Positions 1-6,300 of a stretch of DNA of 8,121 nt are shown here, in pieces. The first letter of the stretch is position 1; each line of letters starts with the position of its first letter. The position numbers and the translations under genes were made by a program. Source of the DNA: Hymenobacter sp. (GTDB lineage: Bacteria; Bacteroidota; Bacteroidia; Cytophagales; Hymenobacteraceae); assembly GCA_025362615.1 (NCBI GenBank), contig JANYFQ010000711.1, positions 1 to 8,121 on the forward strand, given 5' to 3'. Below the pieces are notes generated by a model. The model did not search any database, was not told the origin of the DNA, and was given only the letters and a program-made list of their open reading frames with translations.

Positions 1-186
1 GTGGAAGCCGATGTCGCGCAGATTGGCCGCGCCCAGCAGCGCGTCGCAAACGACGTGGATGAGCACGTCGGCATCGGAGTGGCCGAGGGCCCCGTGGGTG
101 TGCGGCACCACAATGCCGCCGAGCCAGAAAGGAAGATGTTCGACGAGCTGATGCACGTCGTAGCCGAAGCCGGTGCGGATTTGCAT
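1..186 (-). CDS. ispF: 2-C-methyl-D-erythritol 2,4-cyclodiphosphate synthase (IspF), N-terminal part
   Basis: IspF converts 4-diphosphocytidyl-methylerythritol 2-phosphate to methylerythritol 2,4-cyclodiphosphate, releasing CMP, in the cytosolic MEP pathway of isoprenoid synthesis. The 62 visible residues begin MQIRTGFGYDVHQLVE and contain the family signatures. The metal-binding Asp10-Val-His12 pair corresponds to D8/H10 of the E. coli enzyme. The HSDAD motif at residues 36-40 is followed by the third metal ligand, His44, in VLIH. DALLGAANLRDIG follows at residues 48-60. IspF proteins are usually about 155-160 residues, so roughly 40 % is present and the C-terminus lies beyond the left edge. 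The ATG at 184-186 is chosen because family members start one or two residues before the conserved RTGFGYD. No Shine-Dalgarno sequence is visible in front of it, which is common in Bacteroidota. It lies downstream of the giant surface-protein gene on the same strand, but an intrinsic terminator intervenes. No damage is seen. Confidence 0.95.
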   Translation of the reverse strand, partial: MQIRTGFGYDVHQLVEHLPFWLGGIVVPHTHGALGHSDADVLIHVVCDALLGAANLRDIGFH

Positions 187-240
187 AAAGGGTGGGGGTT
201 GAGGGGGCGTTGATTTTGGTAGGCTCTCGCGTTGAACGGC

Positions 241-267
241 GTACCACCAAGATGTGCCTGGTGGTAC
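241..267. repeat. Perfect 9-bp inverted repeat in the presumed ispF leader
   Basis: The arms GTACCACCA (241-249) and TGGTGGTAC (259-267) are exact reverse complements around a 9-nt spacer. The outer end lies about 55 bp upstream of the ispF ATG and between the candidate -7 element and the start codon, so it would fold as a hairpin in the ispF 5' leader. There is no T-run after it on either strand, so it is not a standard intrinsic terminator. It could instead be an operator palindrome. No regulator can be assigned from the sequence. Confidence 0.6.
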
Positions 268-279
268 ACCGTCCCAGAA

Positions 280-287
280 CAAAAGTA
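280..287 (-). promoter_or_regulatory. Candidate Bacteroidota -7 promoter element for ispF
   Basis: The minus strand reads TACTTTTG, an exact match to the Bacteroidota primary sigma factor -7 consensus TAnnTTTG. It lies 93 bp upstream of the ispF ATG, in the gap between that gene and the terminator of the upstream gene, where a promoter is needed. The matching -33 TTTG word is not found at the usual spacing of about 19-21 bp. The nearest TTTG (315-318) belongs to the terminator T-tract and is about 27 bp away. The call is therefore tentative. Confidence 0.4.
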
Positions 288-315
288 GGAGCCCAGCCGC
301 TACCCCGGCACCCGC

Positions 316-355
316 AAAAAAAGAACGCTCCGTCGGCAGGGCCGGCGGAGCGTTC
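316..355 (-). terminator. Intrinsic terminator of the giant T9SS surface-protein gene
   Basis: On the minus strand a 10-bp perfect GC-rich stem, GAACGCTCCG pairing with CGGAGCGTTC (346-355 with 323-332), encloses a 13-nt loop region. Four further inner pairs are possible there after one mismatch. Seven consecutive T residues follow (322 to 316). The stem begins 22 bp past the TAA stop of the upstream gene. Position, orientation, stem strength and T-run all fit a Rho-independent terminator. It should uncouple ispF from transcription of the giant gene. Confidence 0.92.
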
Positions 356-377
356 GGGCAGTCGGGTGTTGAGGAAG

Positions 378-3300
378 TTATTCCTTCACCACTTTCAGGT
401 GTTGCGTCCGGCCATCGAGGGGCAGGTGCAGGATGTACACGCCGGCCGGCAGGCTGCTCAACTCGCCGAGGGCCACCTTGCTCACGCCCACGGGCAGCGT
501 CAGGCGCTGCTCGCGCACGGTGCGGCCCGAAGCATCGGTGAGTTGCAGCAGGGCATTGCTGAGGCCGGTGGCCGTTTGCACCGTCAGCAGCAACTCGCCC
601 GCAAACGGGTTGGGGGCTACCGTCAGGCTGCTTTGGGTCACACCGTCGAAGAGTACCGTCCGCACCGGCGAGATGGCCTCGGTGCCATCAAGGTCAAGCT
701 GGCGCAGGCGGTAGTAGCGCAGGCCGGTTTTGCCGGCTTCGCGGTCGGTGTAGGTGTAGGTGCGCGGGGCGGCGCTGTTGGCCGAAGCCGGCTCCACCAC
801 GTGCAGCTTGCGGAACGTCTGGCCGTTGGTGCTGACTTGCACATCAAAGCCGGCGTTGTTCTTCTCGCTGGCCGTAGCCCAGTTGAGCAGGGCCGTATTG
901 CCCTCGCGGCGGGCCGCAAAGGTCGTCAGCTCCACGGGCAGCGGCTTGCTGCCGTCCTGCACCGTGAAGGGCGAGAAGCTGCTGTAGCCCGAGCGCGTGA
1001 GGGTGTAGGGGTTGCCCACGGCGGCCGAGTAGGTCCTGAAACCATTCGGCACCCACGCCCCGCCCGTGTAATGCACGATGTCCACCAGGCTGGAGTTGAA
1101 GCCCGCCACCTGGTCGGCGGCGTTCCACTGCAACGTCAGCGTCGCGTTCGCGACCCCCGTGCCGGCCTGCGTGAAGTCCCACTGCTTGCGCACGTAGCCC
1201 GCGCTGCCGGCCGTGAGGGCCGGCACGTTGGTCACGACATCCTGCACCTTGCCGCAGAAGGTATCTACAGCCCCGGTGTTCACCAGCGTCGAGGGCGTGT
1301 AGGAAGTCGCCGTGCTACCGATGGGGAAGAAGGCCGTGGTGCGCGTAGCACCTGCGCCCACGCCCACCGTGGCGTAGCAGAGCGTACCCGTGCCGTTGGC
1401 CACCACAAAGTTGGTGGCCGAGAAGCCCGTGATGGTGGCCGTGCCGGTCATCGTGGCGGTGTTGCTGCCCAGGGCCAGCATTCCGCCCGTCAGGTTCAGG
1501 CCGTTGGCGACGGTGATGTTGCCGGCCAGGGTTTTGATGGCCGCGCCCGTGCCCGTCAGGGCCAGGTTGAAGTAAGTGTTGGCCGGGATGGCTTGCGCCG
1601 CCGTGCCCACAAAGCCCACCGTGCCGCCCGTGATGGGCATGGCACCGGCTGCCATCGTCAGCACCCCGTTCACGTTAAGGGTGCCGCCGGTCATGGTCAG
1701 GGTGTTGGTACCCTGGATGTCCAGGTTATTCACGGCAGCCGTGGTGCCGCTGCCCAGCGTCGGGGCAGGCGTTACGTCCGTCGGGATGACGGCGTTGGTA
1801 AAGGCATTGGGCACGCAGTTGTCCCAGTTGCCAGCCGTGGACCAGTTGCTGTTCCCGCCGAGGCCGGTCCAGGTGGTGGTGGTATTCACAATTACGTCCA
1901 CTTTGGTGCGGGTTTGCCCTTCGCAGGGAGCGCCGTAGGTCAGATTGTAGAAGTAGTAGTAAGCGGCAGCGTTCGGGGTGCCGCCCACTACGCTGCCCGT
2001 CACCTGCACCTTACCCGAAGCCGGGTAAGGGAAGCTGGCACCGCTGGCCTCGTAGCCGAAGCCGTTGGCAATGCCCACCCGGCTCTGAATGAGCAGGCGG
2101 TACGTTACCGGCACCGCACCCGTAGTGGGCACCGCGAAGTTGGCGGGTAGCGCCACCACCACGGGGGTGGTGCCGTTGCCGGTGATGGTCGGTGTCGTAA
2201 AGACCGTCGTCGGTGTCACGTTGGTGCCGCCCGCGTCGGTGAAGCGGATGGTGGCCGTGCCGGAGCCGTTGGGGTAGAGCGTCACCGTTTTCAGGTTGAA
2301 CCCGGCCGTGCCGGCGGCTACCGCGAACTCGATGCCCGCGTTGGCCGTGAAAATGGCGGCCGTACCTGTCAGCGTGGTCTTGCCAGCCGTCAGCGTCAGG
2401 GCGTTCGGGTCGGAGGCGCTCACGTAGTAGCTCGTGGTGCCTGCGACCGTCAGCACCGGGGTAGTGTAGCTGGCCGTAGTAACAATGGAGCTGGTGCTCA
2501 TAGCATCTGCGTACCAGGACGCCTGGTTGCCAGCGGCCACCGTGGCCGTAAGTGTAGCCGTATTGCCGGCACAAATTCTTACCGGGCCGTTGGTGCCCGT
2601 CACTTGCGGGTTGCTGATGTTCACGGCCACCACATTGGAGGTAGCCGGGTTGAAGCTGTTGCAGCTCACCACGGCCTGGTACCAGGTCGTTTGCGTCAGC
2701 GGACCCGTAGCCAGCGTGGCGGCGTTGGCCCCGCTAATCGGGCTGAACCCGGCCGAGGCGCTCGTTGTGGACGACTGCCACTGGATGTTGCTGCCGTTGG
2801 CGTTGCCGGCCAGCGTGAGCGTGGTGCTGCCCGGGTTGCAGAACGAGGTGCCGCCTGCCGTAACCGTACCGGCCACCGGGGCCACCACCGTGCGGGTGGG
2901 CACGGGGCTGAGCACATCGTTGGTCGTGTTGGTGCCCGTGGCGCTCGTCAGTTTGGCTTCTACGGCAAAGCTGTAGGTGCCCACCGTGCTCATGTCCAGG
3001 GTCTGCGTCAGCAGGGTGCTCAGGTTCACCGACACCGTACCGTTCACGGCCAGCGGGTTGCCGCCGGGGTTGAGCGTGTTGTCGCTGATGGTGTACTGGA
3101 AGGGAGCCGTCGTGGCACCACGCGTCACGTTCACCGTCACTTGCACGGGCTCCGTCGTGAAGTCAAGGGCCGTGGTGCCGGGGTTGGTCAGGGTCACAAT
3201 CACGCTCTCGGCGTTGGTGTAGCAGGTCTGGCCCGTGGCCGGGCCGGTGAGGGCCAGCGGGGCGATGTCGAAGGGAGCCTGCGGCGAGAGGGTCACGAAG

Positions 3301-6300
3301 TAGTCTTCGGTTTCGCCCGTCGTTTGCGCCGTGCTATGGTCGGTAGTGGCCAGGGTGCCGGCGCTGCCCACACTGCGGATGCGCAGCATGGTAATGCCGG
3401 TGGTAGCCGTGAGGGGCGGCGTGAAGCTGAGCGTGGCCACACCGGCGGCACTCGTTACGAGGGCCGTGGCAAACTCGCCGGCATCGGCGAAGTCACCGTC
3501 GGCGTTGTAGTCAACCCAGGCGGCTACTTTGTTGCCGGTGGCTGTGCTCACGTTCAGGGTGTAGGCGTTGCCCGTGTAGAGAACGGCCGTAGTGGCCCCG
3601 CCGCTCGGCACCGGCGTGTAGCCGGGGCCGAAGGCCGTGCCGCAGGCAGTCGTGTTATTGAGCGCCGTGGTGGGGATGGCCACCTGCGTAATTTCCGTGG
3701 CCGAGGGGCAGGCCGGAGCGCCGCCCAGGGCCAGGTAGGGGTAGCGGGTAGCCACCACTTTCGGGGTGGTCGTGGCAATAGCCGTCTGGCCCGCAGCCCC
3801 CGAGCAGTTGCCCGTCACGCTGATGGTGTAGGTCTGGTTCAGGGTCAGGCCCGACACCGTGGCCGGCGAGGCCGTGGCGTTCACCGTAATCGGTGTCCCG
3901 CCGCCGGCCGGAGTAGCCGTCACGGCGAAGCTCGTGTTGCCCGTGCCGCCGCTCCAGCTCACGCTGATGGCGGTGGGCACGGCCGGGGCTACCGGCGTAA
4001 GGGCGACCGCCACGCCCGTGGGGGCGTTGCAGATGGAGCGTACGCAAAGCGTGAAGCTGCCCGCCGTGCCGGCATCGTTGTGGTAAACGCGCACATAGTA
4101 CGTGTTGCCAATCGTCAGGCCGGTGTTCGTAATCGTTTCCAGGCCGTTGTTGCCGGTGTTGTTCACGCAGCTCAGGGCCGCGCCGGGGCAGGTGCCGGGG
4201 GCTGCGCCGCCGTTGAGCAGCTGCACCACGCCGTTGAAGCCGCCATTGCCTTTCACCTGAATTTCGTAGGCCGGACCGGTGGCCGTGAACTTGAACCACA
4301 CGTCATCGTCGGCATTGCCGGGCGTAGTTGCCGAGCAAACGGGTACCCCCGTCGAAGGCGTGGCGCTCACCGAGTTGTAGGTAGCCGGGGTCAGGCAGTC
4401 GGTGGTTGGGGTGATGGCGAGGGCACCGCTGCACTCGTCGTTGGCCGGGGCCGGCGGCACGAGGTAAGAGTAGAGGGCAAAGCCACCGTCGGTGCCCGAG
4501 CCCACACCGGCGTGGTACACGCGGGCGTAGTAGGTGCCGGGGGTCATGGCCGTGTTCACGTAGTTTTCGGTCAGGGCCGCGCCGGTGGCGTTCTGGCAAG
4601 CCACAGCCACAAGGCTGCCCGGCGTACCGGAGAAGATTTGCAGCACCCCGTCGTAGCCGTTCGAGGAGCGCAGCGTCACCGTCACATTCTGGGTCGTGCC
4701 CGTAGCGGGGGTTGGCACCGTGAAGCTGAACCACACGTCGTCGTCGGGGGTGCCGGGCGTGGCCGGGCCGGTACAGGGTGTAATGCCGCCCGTGGCCGTA
4801 GCATTGGCCGACGTGTAGCGCTGGCAGAACTCGGTGGGCGGTTGCAAGTCCATCGGCAGGGCCGTGGCCGTGACCGTGCCCGTGCCCGTGGCCGGCTCGT
4901 CGTTGGCGGGCACCGGGTTGCCGGGGTTCGGGCCGGTGGCAATCGAGCCGGGCACGAAGTTGATGCGCGAGTAGCAGGCGGGCACCGTCGTCAGGCCGTT
5001 GGGGCCGACGTTGGCCGTCGTGGCGTTGGTGTTGGTGAAGAAGTCGGTGTTGGCCACTTGCTGCGCCAGGTAGTTGCCGTCGGACTGCGTCAGGCCGGCC
5101 GAGTACGTCCAGCCCACGGCCTGCGTCCCGGTGTAGCCCTGCATCGAGCCGTACACGTACTCAATCCTGCTGTCCGCCTCGTAAAGCTTCACCTGGAAGT
5201 TCAGGTTGGGCGTGTTCAGCGTGAAACGCTCCATTCCGACCCACTCCACGGTCAGCACCCGGTTGGGCGACACGCCGCTCACTTCGGAAAAGATGGAAGC
5301 CCGTAGCGACGCTTGCGTTCCGTCGTTGGGCGAACACACCAAATCTTCCCAGTACGGGGCCAGGCGCGGCACCTGGGCGGCCGTGGCATCGCTCAGGTTG
5401 TTCGTGAGGTTGTTGCTCGTCGTGTTCGTGTTCAGGCTCATCCAGCCGTTGGTCGAAACCTGGAAGCTGGTCGCCGGTACGCCGTTGAAGGTGAAGCCAA
5501 ACCCGGCGGGCAGGCTCACCACGTCGCTCATGTTGTCGTCGGTGCTGGTGCTGCTCGAAAGCGTCCCAAAAGGCACAAACGACCCCGACGTAGCAATGGA
5601 AGTGTAGTTCACCCCCGTCGTCGTCCGCGTCACGGCAAAGTTGGGCGGGCTGGCGGGTGTCGTGAAGGTAGCGGGGCCGACGATGGTCGTCGCCCCGGTG
5701 CCCGTGCCGCCGCTGCACACCTGCTGCACCGTGAACTTGTAGGCCGTGCCAGCCAGTAAGCCCGAGGCAGTGTAGCTCGTACCCGTCACCGTGGCCGCCG
5801 TGTAGGGGTTGCCCGCCGAGGCCGGCTGCGTGAAGTCCGAGGTGCTCGGGCCAACCACTACGTTGAACTGCGTACCGGCCGGGGCTGTGCTCGTCCAGCT
5901 CAGCGTGGCACCGTTGTACACCACACCCGTAGCTACCGGTGCCGTCGGAGCCGGGTTCACGGTGATGGTGATGGTCGTCGAACCCTGGCAGCTACCGGCT
6001 ATCACGTTGCCGCCGCCGTCCACTTGCTGGCCGTTCACGGTGTAGGTGGTGGTGGCAGTTGGGGCGAAGGTGGCCGTCGAGCCGTTGGCGGCCGTCGTGG
6101 TTACGCCCGTGGTGGGCGTGTACACATAGTTGTTGTAGCCCGCGCCCGATGTCGTCACCACGGCCGAGGTCTGGCCCGCGCAAATGGTCTGCGCGGCCGG
6201 CGTAGCCGTTACGGCCGAAGCCGGCGTTACGGTAACGGGGATGGCCACGCGGGTGCCAGCGCAGGAACTGCCTAGACTCCAATCAAAGAAATAATAATAG

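Noticed and set aside
1..213. Plus-strand frame of 70 codons at the left end
   Set aside because: It is the antisense reading of ispF, whose minus-strand translation carries the conserved metal-binding and HSDAD motifs.
241..267. Inverted repeat as a second terminator or an insertion-sequence end
   Set aside because: No T-run follows on either strand. There is no transposase, partner repeat or target duplication nearby.
315..318. TTTG as the -33 element of the ispF promoter
   Set aside because: It is the end of the terminator T-tract and about 27 bp from the -7 word, outside the usual 19-21 bp spacing.
192..2150. Plus-strand open frame of 652 codons
   Set aside because: It overlaps the giant minus-strand gene, the terminator and the intergenic region. 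Its product is a low-complexity Gly/Arg/His/Val-rich string with no domain, typical of an antisense shadow of a GC-rich gene with strong codon bias.
2604..5306. Plus-strand open frame of 900 codons
   Set aside because: It is an antisense shadow of the giant gene. The product is rich in Arg, Gly, His and Ala without recognisable motifs, while the minus-strand frame there encodes clear GEVED, PPC-like and FN3 modules.
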